This document shows positions 1-10,890 of a DNA stretch of 64,000 bases, piece by piece (the stretch's first letter is position 1; the number at the start of each line of letters is the position of its first letter). The DNA lies in the NCBI GenBank assembly GCA_021432635.1, contig MU270108.1, positions 124,983 to 188,982 on the forward strand, written 5' to 3'. The notes below the pieces were generated by a model. It was not told where the DNA came from. It did no database searches and saw nothing but the letters and a program-made list of their open reading frames with translations. A program made the position numbers and the translations under genes. Source of the stretch: Thozetella sp. PMI_491. Taxonomy: Eukaryota > Ascomycota > Sordariomycetes > Chaetosphaeriales > Chaetosphaeriaceae.

Positions 1-2554
1 ACCCCTCTGCGGGAGCCCAGCTCGACACCGACAGCGATCGGCTCCTACGGATCGCGACCGGACTCCTCAGCTCCGCTGGAAAAGCGACCAAACAACGGGT
101 CCCCTCTGTTGAGGATGCGGAAGATATTGACATAAGCTGGCGGGGCATCGTGGATGTGATCGACACCCTCCTAGAGAAAGCCGATACCTGCCTCGACGAG
201 TACACCGGTTTGCTCAAGAGAAAAGAGGCACCAACGGTTGAAACAGTGAGTACCCCCACAGCAACGAGGAACCCTCGCTACCTAAGTGAGCTGCCTTTGA
301 CCTTGATGTCTAGGCCCCGATGGCAAAACGGTACAAAACGAACCAGCTCGACTCGTCTCTCAAGAGAGCCAACATCGTCAAGCCTCAAACCCATTTCGAG
401 AGAAAGATAGACAACTGGGCAACTGGCCCCTGGGAGCCGCTGCTGACCAGCAAACCCCATTCGATCGTTGCCTTGGAGGACAGCCTCGTTACTTTTACCG
501 ACGAGAACCAGAACTTACAGTATACCTCCCCCGGTCCTTCCTTGAGAGCCCTTTGGCGTTGCAATTATTTGCTCACATCTAGTATAGGTACAAGCACCCC
601 TACGAGACCGAGATAGTCCAGCTGCAGTACCCCACAACTGTCCACGAGCAGCGAGAGCCCATCAAGTACCTCCCGGTGGACAGCACGTCGGCAACCTGGG
701 TAGACACCTACGAAGGAGTCCTAGAGATGCTTGAGGAGCTGAAAAAAGCTCGCGAGATTGCCATCGACCTGGAACATCATGACTACCGTTCCTATGCGGG
801 GCTGCTGTCCCTCATGCAGATTAGCACGCGAGACAAGGACTGGATAGTGGATACCCTCCGACCCTGGCGCCACAAGCTTGAAATTCTCAACGAGGTGTTT
901 GCTGACCCAGGGATAATCAAGGTAGATTTCCAGGCTACCTAGACGCTGTTCGTTTCTCGCCAGAAGTTCTAACCATGGCCTGTAGATACTTCACGGTGCA
1001 TACATGGACATCATCTGGCTCCAGCGGGATCTTGGTCTATACATCGTAGGGCTTTTTGACACCTACTATGCCAGCGATGCCCTCGAATACCAGGCAAAAA
1101 GCCTTGCTTATCTCCTCAAGAGATTCGCCGACTTCGATGCGGACAAGAAATACCAACTAGCGGACTGGCGCATCAGACCCCTCCCTCAAGAAATGCTTTA
1201 TTATGCGCGGTCGGACACACACTATCTCCTATACATCTATGACATGGTTCGAAATGAGCTGCTGAGGCGATCTGATCAGAACGATTCCGACCGAAACCTA
1301 GTGGATTGGGTCATAGAAAAATCAAAAGAAGTTTCGCTACAGCGATATGAGAATCCTATCACTGACCCCGAGGCTGGTTCTGCTGCTCGGGGTTGGTTCA
1401 ACTTTCTTATCAAGACCCCCGAACTCAGAACGGCCGAACAGCTTTCTGTCTACAAGGCCATTTACAAGTGGCGAGATCACAGGGCTCGTCAAGAAGACGA
1501 GAATCCCATCTTTATTATGCAACAGATGGTGCTCGCGGACATTGCCAAGGTTGTTCCTACGGATCAGAAGGCACTGTGGAGCCTGCTTGGGTCACAGGCT
1601 CGTTCCTTGAAGCCACATCTTGACGAGATCTTCGCTCTGGTTCAGGAAGCCAAGGAGAAGGGAAGAGACGGCCCAACCGTGGCGGAGGTACTACGCAGTA
1701 GCGCAACCGGGTCAACGGCGAACAAGGCCCTCGAAGCTAGACTCTCGAAGCCTTTAGCACGTGGTGAAGATGCCGGCTTGCCACAACTCGTGCAAGCTGA
1801 TCTGCCGGATATTGCAGAGCTGCGTATCCAGCATTCTCAGCTTTTTGGGAACGTTCCCGTCAGCTCTAAGCACGAGAAACTGGGAGGGGATGTCCTCTCT
1901 GCTCGCCAACCTGAGGACATTTCGGTTCCATGGCTCCAGTTCGTCCAGGACGTACGGACTACTGAGGCCACAATTAAGGAGAGCTCGCCTGTCGAAGAGC
2001 ATCCCCCTAGCCACGACGAGGTTGGGATAGTCGTCCAAGACCAAGAATTCAACCTAAAAGGAGGGCGAAGGCACAATCATCGACAGGGCGATGCAAGATC
2101 CCGCGGAGACCGAGGGGATGGGGATTCCGACCTGGAGATCATCGACGACGCATTGTTGAGCTCGGGGGATGATGGCGGGGAGCAAAGTCTAGCAGAGGCT
2201 GAGGCAGAGGGGGAGCCAGGAGAGCAAAGGAAAGATGCCGGCATAAGCAAAGAAGAAGCAAAGAAGCTCAAGAGGGCAAAGAGAAAGGAAAGAAGAGAGA
2301 AGAAGGCGGTCATTGCAGGCGAGAACCGACAAACAAACAGCAGTGCCACGGTCCAGCACGATATCGCGGACGACGAGGTATTCGACTACTCGAAGGCTCA
2401 ATCCATCCTACATGCAGACAGGGCGAAAGGCACCGGCCCAAAGAAGGGGGTCAAGATCTTTGATCCCTATTCCAAGGTATCTGCCGGTGCTCCACAGGGC
2501 GCCAAGCAGCTCAACTACGAAAAGGCCGGTAAAACGGCAACGTTCAAGAAATAA
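1..2554 (+). CDS. RRP6: Exosome 3'-5' exoribonuclease RRP6 (5' end outside window)
   Basis: Nuclear exosome-associated RNase D-family exonuclease that trims and degrades rRNA, snRNA and snoRNA precursors and aberrant transcripts. I read exons <1-245, 314-519, 588-921 and 986-2554; all introns are GT-AG and keep the frame. The first visible exon looks like the PMC2NT N-terminal domain. The DEDD-Y nuclease follows: Exo I reads IAIDLEHHD (D-x-E), Exo II GAYMDIIWLQ across the last intron, and Exo III YYARSDTHYLLYIYD with the Tyr and Asp. An HRDC domain (TAEQLSVYKAIYKWRDHRA onwards) comes next, then a long acidic and lysine-rich tail ending near 2554 (KKLKRAKRKERREKK stretch), typical of the nuclear localisation/lasso region. 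The start codon lies upstream of the window. All visible catalytic residues are present. I am very sure of the family; exact splice sites are inferred. Confidence 0.93.
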
Positions 2555-3860
2555 GCCTAGAAGTAAGATGGGCGTAGATGGCCTGTAAGCTGATCTAGCC
2601 TTGTCTGTCTATGCCGGAGGCAACATTATCCCATATCCAGCTGATCTGATCCCGATGAGCCTAGGCTGGTCCCATTCTAGGAACCCACTTCCTACCCAAA
2701 GTAATCCTCGAACAAGGGAGATAGGGAGCCTAGAAACCAATATGTTCGTAGGTGGATGGGGGGCAAGTACAGCTTTCGTCTTAGGCACACGTGGCCAGCT
2801 ACTTAAAAATACCACAAAGAGTCTATCCGAGCTCACGAGCTCATGTGCACAACGGCTCCATACTGTGAACTAGAGTACGTGAACCGATGGAAATAGCCAT
2901 GTCACGAAACTACGGCCATTCTAGTACATGGGTCTCCACTGCTACGACCTGATGCTTGCCTACTGACCTTCCCGTAGGCTCCGTGTATTCTCTTTAGGAT
3001 ATCTGCAATATTGTTTGCGAGCGCCGTTCTACTGAGTGGTGTTGAAGACTGATGGGCGGCCGAACAAGTTGAAGCCGATTGTCTTCCGTGCGGACTTCAG
3101 AGGGAAAGGCGCCGCCTACGTGCAGCTCAGAGGTTGTGGGCGTGGTTGGCTATGGCAACATCTGTTAGTCCAACAACACCACGACACCGCTTCCGCCTGT
3201 CTGCTGAGTGGACGACTCAGGAAGCGAATTGCAAGGCTTTGCCAAGGGCCGGGGATGAGAGTCTTGCTGGGGGGGGGGGAGCCCGGGATATTAGCGAGCC
3301 CAACCGCGTCCACTTTACAGACGTTATGAGTCAGGGCCCTACAACTGGTCATCACTTCTACGGGAATACAACCTAGCGGACTGGACGGCCAGAGTGAGCC
3401 GCTATAGCTGTAGCAACGGGTTTCGCCGGCTGCAGCTGACCACCAAAATTTCGCCGGGGAAGAGGATCGATGGGAAACCAGGCATTACAGCCAAGCTCGG
3501 CAGATTGTTAAAAGTACCTCAGATGGGCCAAGGCAAGGCCCTCGAGGCTCGAAGTATCTATAGTCTCGCAGTAGTAGTCTAAGGGACGCAAAGAGTAGGT
3601 ACATTACAGTACCAAAGGTACCAATCTATGTTTTCCTAGGCTCTCATTCTTGGGAGGAGCCGAAGGGGGAGAGTGGGGAGTGGGGCTGTAACAAGCATGC
3701 TCTGCGCGGGTAACAGCCCAGGTCTCGGCACCACCTAAATGACAGCTCAAGCCAGCTTGGCTAGTTTCCGTCATCCCGCGCCACACGACAAGAGCTCCCA
3801 GTATCCGTGGCTCATTTGACCATCCCCGGCTCAGCACACGGAGAATAAGGTTGAAAGGCA
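2555..3860. other. Intergenic: RRP6 3' end and RINT1/Tip20 promoter
   Basis: About 1.3 kb between tandem genes. Short ORFs here overlap each other in all frames and resemble no family I know. There is a G10 run near 3270. Nothing else stands out. Confidence 0.6.
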
Positions 3861-6413
3861 ATGGCGCTGCTCACTAGGAACTATTCGCAGTCTATGGCTG
3901 CCGACATTCGCCTTGACGACTACCTAGACGACAAGATCCAATCCACCGCCGACCTCGAGAGCCTCGATGACCTTCTCGCCAGTGTCGAATACCAGCGCAG
4001 CCAGCTCCAGTCCCAACTGGACAATGCTTCCAAGGAGCTGGAGGAGGCACGAAAGTCATCCGAGGAACGCCAAGCTGCTCTGGCCTCACAGATCGACGAG
4101 TTTCAGAAGCTACAGGAGAGCATCGATGTGCGCCTCGAGAGCGTCGCTGCCTCGGACGCCCCGAACGCGGCCATTCGCCGCCTCGAATCCCCGATGAAGC
4201 AGCTTCATAAGGTCGACTTAGCGCACAGATATCTCTTGCTTCTGCAAGACGTCCAGCAGTTACGCACGGAGGCACGCTCGTTTCTGCCCCAGAGTCCCAA
4301 AGCGGCCCTGGAACCCTACACGAGGCTGCGCCAGCTTTCAACGCGCCTGACGGAGCTTCGGGGGCCTGCGGACGAGGCTGCCGCACACTTGGTGTCGTAC
4401 GTGGCTAACATCGCCGATAATCTCTGGGACGAGATGAAGAGAACCATGTGGGACGAGCTCGAGGCCGTCCTGGCTAAGCGGTCTTGGCCTATGGTCGACC
4501 CGGCGTCTGAGATTGACGACGAGTGGCGCCAGTGCTTCGAGAAACTGGTAGACCTGCAAGTTCCCGAGGTTCTCTACTCTTCTACAGTTGTCACCCTCTT
4601 GCCCATCGATGTCATGGCCCAGATCTTCGCCAAGGAGTTCCGCTTCCACTTCATGAGCGACAAGGCGACGAGCAATCCGCAGGCGATTGGGACACACTGT
4701 TTCCCATGGTTCCTGGCTTTAGTAGAGAGGTGGGAGGACTTCCTGAGGGACAACTTCGGCCCCATACTCGCCTCCAAGTTCCGCGGCACCACTGTCGCTT
4801 CTAAGATGGTATACATGGACCCTGTGTGTGCCTTCATCGCGTCGCTACTGCCTCTCCTGAGAGAGAAAGTCGCCTCAGTCCTAGCCGAAGCGGCCAACAA
4901 TCCAATCTTTTTGAGCAGCCTCATGGCGCAGCTTCTGACATTCGATGATAACATCCGGACCCAGTTCAGCTACGACGGCGGCGATTCGGAAGGGACCTGG
5001 GGCGGTTTGACGTCCGAAGTGCTCGATACGCATTTTGACAAGTGGCTCCAGGCAGAGAAAAACTTCGCCCTAGAGAGGTTCCAAGCTATCATGGACACAC
5101 CGGACGCAAGGAGCATCGACTACGAGTATGCCGGACTTGGTAAGGCTAAACCGACCTACGGCGCCGTGCGAGTCACCGACTTGCTCCGATCTGTGACCGC
5201 GCAATATGAGAGGGTTAATAGATTTTCTTACAAGCTACGGTTTCTGCTGGACATACAAATTGCCATTCTGGACGAATACCACAGCCGCCTAAGAGGCTCG
5301 CTGGAAGTTTACTATAGTATTACTTCAACCGTCGGGAGGACGCTGCACGGTGCCACCAAGGAACAATTAGCGGCGCTAGAGGGCACCGGAGCACTGGAAA
5401 CGCTGTGCAGGGTGTATGGCAGCGCAGACCATATCATCAATAGCCTGAGAGATTGGAGTAACGAAGAGGTTAGTGGCTGCCCACCTGTGATTGATCCGGA
5501 CACCTTCTGATGAACGACAGTTCTTCGTGGCGCTGTGGGAGGAGCTCCAGTCAAGGGCCAAAGGTGCCAAAGACAGCGCTGACATTGCCGGGGGCATGAG
5601 CTATGATGACGTCAAAGACCGCACATCGCCCGCTGTGGGCTCCGAGGAAGACGGCGGTGCCTTGTTCGACGAGACGATCGAGGCGTATAGCGAGCGGAGA
5701 AAGCGGGCCAGAGAGTTCTTGTCTGACGCGGTGGTTGAGTCGCACCAAAAGGCATTCAGAGCCTATCTGCAGAGACCACAGTGGACCACGGTCAGCGATG
5801 AGACTGGGCCGGGTGAGTCGAGTCCTTTACCTCCTAGCTTCCTGCGAGTTATACTCATCTCCCATGTCTAATGCGCCTTTTCAGTGGATCCATACCGGCT
5901 TTCCATTACTGCCGAGCTTGACGAGCCGCTCAGAGTAAGCCGTCCCTTCTTCCCTGCGGCTCATGATAACGAGTGTTAAACCCGTCACAGGTCCTCAAAC
6001 GAAACCTCGAGTTTCTCTCCGGGGCAATCGGGTCTGCAGCATACCGCCGAGTTTGGCGGGAGGCTTTGGAGAAGCTCAGCGGTATGCTATGGGGCGACGT
6101 TTTGATGGGTCAGAAGTTTACAACCCTCGGGGCAGCGCAGCTCTTGCGCGACCTGCATGCGATCTGCACTTTGGTTGATCGGTATCTCCCGAATGGTTCT
6201 AGCGCCCTCGCTGGGTTGAGCGAGGGCGTGAAGCTCTTAAACCTACCCGTAGAGGCTGGGGAGGAAAGCATCTCGCTCAAGAAAGGAAGCGACATGGTCT
6301 TCACCGACAACACCGAGGCTAAGAAGCTCCTGGAAGAGCTGGGCATCGACTCTCTGACCCCGGCGAATGCCAGGCAGATCCTGCAGAGGAGAATCGAAAC
6401 CAATACGGACTAG
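3861..6413 (+). CDS. TIP20: RINT1/Tip20-family vesicle tethering protein
   Basis: Peripheral ER subunit of the Dsl1/NRZ tether that captures Golgi-derived COPI vesicles and acts with SNAREs such as Sec20 and Use1. Exons: 3861-5468, 5521-5812, 5885-5934, 5991-6413, giving 790 aa with every junction in frame (introns 52, 72 and 56 nt). The N-terminus (residues about 30-95) is heptad-rich coiled coil (ESLDDLLASVEYQRSQLQ). The rest is the all-helical RINT-1/TIP-1 domain, recognisable from the HCFPWFLALVERWEDFLRDN block and RYLLLLQDVQ. The length fits the family (about 700-800 aa). The third exon is only 50 nt. The gene is convergent with the mitochondrial carrier that follows, with 228 nt between the stops. 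The family is clear; calling it Tip20 rather than RINT1 is naming only. Confidence 0.88.
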
Positions 6414-6641
6414 GAAACCCCAAATAAGACACTCGCAGTCACACAGCTTTCGCGCGCCATTGCCCATGTCTCTGCATGTACATCTTGACCTGATTGTATC
6501 TATCTACCTGGTCTCTCTCTTTTAACCCAAAAGGGCCGGCCGGCCTCGCTAGATCTAACCCAACGCCAGGTACAATCCAAACACTCCATATGCGAGAAGG
6601 ACGAAAAGAAGCGAGCAGCCCGCCAGGGTGGTCTGCCCCGC

Positions 6642-7639
6642 TCAGCTGATAGCCCGCAAGGTCATCTCGGCCACGGCAAACGTGCCACCGCTCACGGGCA
6701 TGGCCCTCAGCAAGGTCGGGCCGATGCCCTTCCAGAAGCCTCGCATGCCCTCGGCCCGCCAGGTCTGGGCAAAGCAATCACGCATTGTCTTGTAGCGCTG
6801 GGCGGAGCCGAAGGCGTCGGTCTGCATCTTGCTCTTGACCACATCGAATGGGTAGCTGGCCAGCCATAGGGCCTCGCCAGCCAGGCCACCGTAGAAAGCG
6901 ATCTTGTAGCTCGGTACCTCCTTGCGGTCGATGCGGTTGCGGCGCACATCGGCGTTCATCAGGTACTCGAACGTCAGGAACCACATACCGTAGGCGGTGG
7001 CCTCGCGCAAGATGGTGACGGCCTCGCCCCGGTAAAGGCCGCTCACACCGCCGCCCTGGGCCATCAACTTCCTGACACAGTCCCAAGGCCCATTGTACAG
7101 GCGGGCAGCGCCGTGAGGCTGGGTCTGCAGCCGGATACGGACATGCTCGATGGGCCCCGAGATGACCGAATTGGCGACGCCGGCGAAGGCGCCGGCGGCA
7201 TAGTACTCGCCGTACCCAAGCTGGCTGGTCCCAGGAACGAAGCTCGAGTCCTTGGAGGCGTTGTACGACTCGAGGTAGCGGCGCGCCGAGTGGAAGGCGC
7301 CAAACTGGATGGATACGCAGGCGCCAATGCCCAACAGGGGGGTAAGAGTACCCTTGTAGAAGGCGAGAGGTCCCTCGTTCTTCCAGATGGACGCTGCGGC
7401 GGTGAAGGCCGACGAGTACTGGTTGCTCGTCTGCAATCGCACCTTGACGATGTCGAAGGGCTGGCCTGAGGAGAAGGGAAGAGCAAAGTCTCAGCGCGGC
7501 TACGCAGTTGGGGAGATATCTGCGAACACTCACCGATTAGGACCTGGGCGATGCCGCCGGCGGCGCCGGAGAACAGCTCCTTGGCGGTTTGCAGACCTCC
7601 GCCCTCGACAGCATCGGCGTTGGGAGCCGCTTCTCCCAT
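6642..7639 (-). CDS. YMC1: Mitochondrial inner-membrane carrier, YMC1/YMC2 type
   Basis: SLC25-family carrier of the inner mitochondrial membrane. Yeast Ymc1/Ymc2 are linked to glycine/glutamate and oleate metabolism; the substrate here is not determined by sequence. Exons 7534-7639 and 6642-7465, intron 68 nt, 309 aa, the normal carrier length. The three carrier repeats are visible: PFDIVKVRLQ (formed across the intron with GQ), PIEHVRIRLQ and PFDVVKSKMQ, all fitting the PX[DE]XX[KR] signature. The first repeat is closest to yeast Ymc1 (GGIAQVLIGQPFD, FYKGTLTPLLGIG, CVSIQFG), which separates it from the ornithine and carnitine carriers. Its promoter region (7640-8613) carries a small 9-bp tandem repeat. 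Family assignment is secure; the paralogue name is less so. Confidence 0.87.
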
Positions 7640-8613
7640 GGCGACTGCCCCGCCCTGACTGCTGCTGCTGGTGCTAAGGCTGCTACTGCTGGGCTGCTAG
7701 GTACTGTCCACGGGCGGGCTAGGCGTGCTCTTTTTTTCTTTTTCTTTTTTTCTGGTCGGACTGGGCAGGCTTGTTCCTGTCGGCCAAATTGACAAGAGCA
7801 GGAATGCTGGGGACCTAGGGCAGGGGAGGGAGCGCTCTCTCTTGCTCCGAGGAAGCGAAGTCCGCGAGGAATGTAGGTAGTTTTCATTTCGCTAGCTTCC
7901 AGGGACCAGCCCGGAGTCGGCGCCCCCCTCCACGCCTGCTGTGGGCCAAGCCGTGAGGAGTGGGGTCACCCGGTTGCGTGCTCGACCGCAACTGTCTGCT
8001 GCATCTACCTTAACCTGCCTAGTCCATAGATAAGGTACCTATATATATACGGAGTTAATATACCTAGGTATTTACTGCGCACCTACGCCTGCCCTACCTG
8101 CCCTACCTGCCCTACCTGCCCTACTACTACTTGCTGCCACCAGCCCAGAGCCGAGCCTCAGGTCTGTACAGGCATAGTGCCTGGTAGATAGAGTAATAAT
8201 ACCTGCTTGGCCATTCTGCAGCACCCGCCCCCGCTCGCAGAGATTAGCGCCCTCGACTGGCCGTTGGTTCCTGCCGTACAGCACACACTGGGTATTCCTC
8301 TATTAGCCTACATTTTGGGCGTTCGTGTACATTTCTTCACGCCCACGCCGCCTCCACATCCCGAGCTTTGCAAGGCGCTGTTCACCGCATATTCAACGAA
8401 CTCGCCCGGAACAGCGGCTGTGGTCAATCAAGGCTATTGAGGACATGCGCATCTACTACATACAAGGCGAAGCATTTAAAGAAGGGGGTGGGGGGAGAAG
8501 CTGCTCGACACGGGCATAACCACCTTCGGTCTTTCTACTCCTCTCTCCCTAGTGATACTTACTGGGAACCCCTTGGACGTCCTTGCTGGAGACAACCTGC
8601 GTCCGGCCGCCCT
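7640..8613. promoter_or_regulatory. Intergenic: promoter of the YMC1-like gene and 3' flank of the P450
   Basis: About 1 kb between two minus-strand genes. It holds a pyrimidine/T-rich stretch (about 7728-7751), a TATATATATA tract near 8041-8050 with several CCTAGG/TACCT motifs around it, and the 9-bp tandem repeat listed separately. No gene seen. Confidence 0.5.
8091..8126 (+). repeat. Short tandem repeat, 4 x 9 bp (GCCCTACCT)
   Basis: Three perfect copies of GCCCTACCT followed by a fourth, imperfect one (GCCCTACTA). It lies about 450 bp upstream of the YMC1-like start. Probably a simple minisatellite in a promoter; no array of spacers, so not a CRISPR. Confidence 0.85.
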
Positions 8614-10426
8614 TCATTCGTACCGAGACAAGAATGCATCAGCCTTAGCGAACTCATCTACGATGACCTGTTTACGGCCGTCGTCTCTCAAGACGAACTC
8701 GACAGAGAACTCTTGGGGCCCAGTCAGGATGGCGTCCTTGAAGCCGGTACGGGCATTCGTATCCAGCTCACCGCCCGGGATGATGTCGAAGGCCCATGCG
8801 AGCTTAGACGTGGTTAGCATGAGCGTGTTCTCGGCCATCCGCTGCCCCGCGCAGACACGCCGGCCTGCCCCAAAGGCATATGTTTGCCTGCGCGATGTGT
8901 CTCCCTGCGGCGTGTCCCCAGTCTCGCTTCCCCCCTTCTTCGTGCCGTAGGGGTTGGCGAGATAGCGGGATGGGTCGAAGACGTCGGGGTCCAGGAACTC
9001 GTCGGGATCGTGCTGGACCGCCCAGGTGTTGAGGAGGACCGTCGTCCCCTTGGGGATCACGTACCCCTGGGGCAGCACGTCGTCTTGGAGAGTGGCATGG
9101 GGGACGGCTAATGCAAACCCAGGCCGCCACCGCAGTGTCTGTCGTGCGCACGCGTCAGCTAGCACAGTGTACCTCATGGGCCGGCGGTCTTGCCTCCCGG
9201 TTCCTGGAGGTCACAGCCCGTCAACATTGCAAACATACCTCGAGGATGCAGGCTCGTAAGAAGGGGAGCCGGCCCTCTTCCACCTTGTGCGGCATGGTGG
9301 TGGCGCCGAAGACAGCATCGACCTCCTGCTGAACCTGAGCCAAAATGTCCGGGTGAGTTGCCATCGCTAGGACGAAGGTCAAAAACGCGAGTGCCGAGGT
9401 ATCCGAGCCTCCTTCCAAGAGGAATCCCGCGATGTAGTCGAGCTGTAGCTGGTCGAATTCACCGCTCCGTATCTTCGGGTCCTGGAGCATCCTGGCGACG
9501 AAGCAATCCTGGCTCCTCCCGGCCGCAACCTTTATCGCGGCTGTCTCGAATAGCTCGCGGTACAGCGCGCGCTGCCGGGTTCTAAGACTCTCGCCACGCT
9601 CTCGCCAACCCCTCCAAGGTGTGAAAGAGTCGGGCACGTATTTCAACAGCGGGAAGATGTTGTACGGCGGCAGTGCTCCCGGGTCCAGAAACCCTGCCCA
9701 CTCGTCCTGCACTGCGAAGAAGCGGCGCACGAAGCTCTCGGGCCCGTACGTTTTCTGCCGCTGCCCAAAAACGGTCGCGAGGACCACGCCCCCGAAGAAG
9801 CGCATCACATGCCCGTGGTATCTGCGCTCCTCTGCCGTATCTGTAAGCAGGTCGTAGATCATCTGCGAGGACTCGGCTTCTTGGACAGGCAGTAGCTTCT
9901 CTACCTCGCTATCCTTGAGGAACTCGGTGATAATGCGTCTCGACTTGCGCCAGTGCGCGCTGTACGGCATAAAGGCAGGATGTATGTCGCCGGGGGTGAC
10001 GATGTCTGCCGCCAGGGAGCGTGGTCTGTCGGAGTATACCGAACCTCGCAAGTCAAGGAGGTCTCGAGCATGTTGCCACTTGTTGAGCACCAGAACTCGC
10101 TCGTATGGCCCAAGCCGGAGCCCAAGGAGACCGTCTGGGGTATACGTGCGGGCCCACTCAGCAAACGTGATATACGATTTGCTCAGAGGGATCTGGTGGA
10201 GGTTCCCCAAGATAGGAATCGTCGGGGGCCCTGGGGGGAATGGGCCCTTGGGCTTCCTGTGGGAGCCGAAAGCATATAAACAGACGAGTAACACCAAAGC
10301 AACACCGACGACATAGCTGTATCCCATCGCTCTAGTCAATGCCCTAGTTGTGCTCGAAGAAAGGAGGTTCCCGAAAAGCTTGAGCAGATGCGGTCTCGCT
10401 TTGAACAACTTGACCAGCGACTGCAT
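8614..10426 (-). CDS. Cytochrome P450 monooxygenase
   Basis: ER-anchored haem-thiolate monooxygenase; substrate unknown. Exons 9239-10426 and 8614-9138, intron 100 nt, up to 570 aa. A second ATG at codon 34 (10327) starts right before the membrane anchor (YSYVVGVALVLLVCLYAFG) and gives a more usual 537 aa, so it may be the true start. Visible motifs: proline-rich hinge PPGPPTIPILGNLHQIP; I-helix LLEGGSDTSA; K-helix ExxR formed exactly across the intron (E at the end of exon 1, TLR at the start of exon 2), which strongly supports the splice; haem loop FGAGRRVCAGQ with Cys about 492. The general look is of the microsomal class that includes O-methylsterigmatocystin oxidoreductase-like P450s. 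No backbone synthase or other tailoring gene lies nearby, so it is not evidently part of a secondary-metabolite cluster. Confidence 0.92.
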
Positions 10427-10890
10427 TGATGCCCACTACGGGTCATGAGAGAAGCTCCATACTATATAGTTATTGCGGCCTTTGTACAGTGAGTACTCAG
10501 GTTAACCCCCGCCTCCCCCAAAATTCCTGATAGGATGGACACTCGCTATCGTTCACTTTCGAGGGTTGCGGCCTTACTCATCCTATGCAAATCCATTCGC
10601 CTGTTCAAGGTCCGAGCCTATTAGAAACACACGCTTGTGCTTCTGTACGACCTTGCTGCAGTCCCACTGCATGAACGATTCGCACATTTATGCCTGATCG
10701 GAAACAAACGCGGCAAGAATCGATAAGGCCAGCTTACCTAGCCAGTTTCTAAACGCCCTGAGCGTCGCTAGTCATCCCGAATGACTCAACTGGTAGCTAC
10801 TGGTTGGCAGTTGGTGTGCTAGTGGCTTAGTGCCCAAGGGGATCGACGCCCAGTAACCGGAGTTATCACGACCCTGCGTCCATCCTGCAG
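10427..10890. promoter_or_regulatory. Intergenic: P450 promoter and COG3 3' flank
   Basis: 464 bp between two minus-strand genes. A TATATAG motif sits near 10463 (plus strand). No gene or repeat recognised. Confidence 0.45.

Noticed and set aside
3892-4386. 164-codon ORF on the minus strand inside the RINT1/Tip20 gene
   Set aside because: Composition is Arg/Pro/Ala-rich as expected for an antisense frame of GC-rich coding DNA; no family resemblance.
8091-8126. Small direct-repeat array considered as CRISPR-like
   Set aside because: 9-bp units with no spacers, in a eukaryotic promoter; a simple minisatellite.
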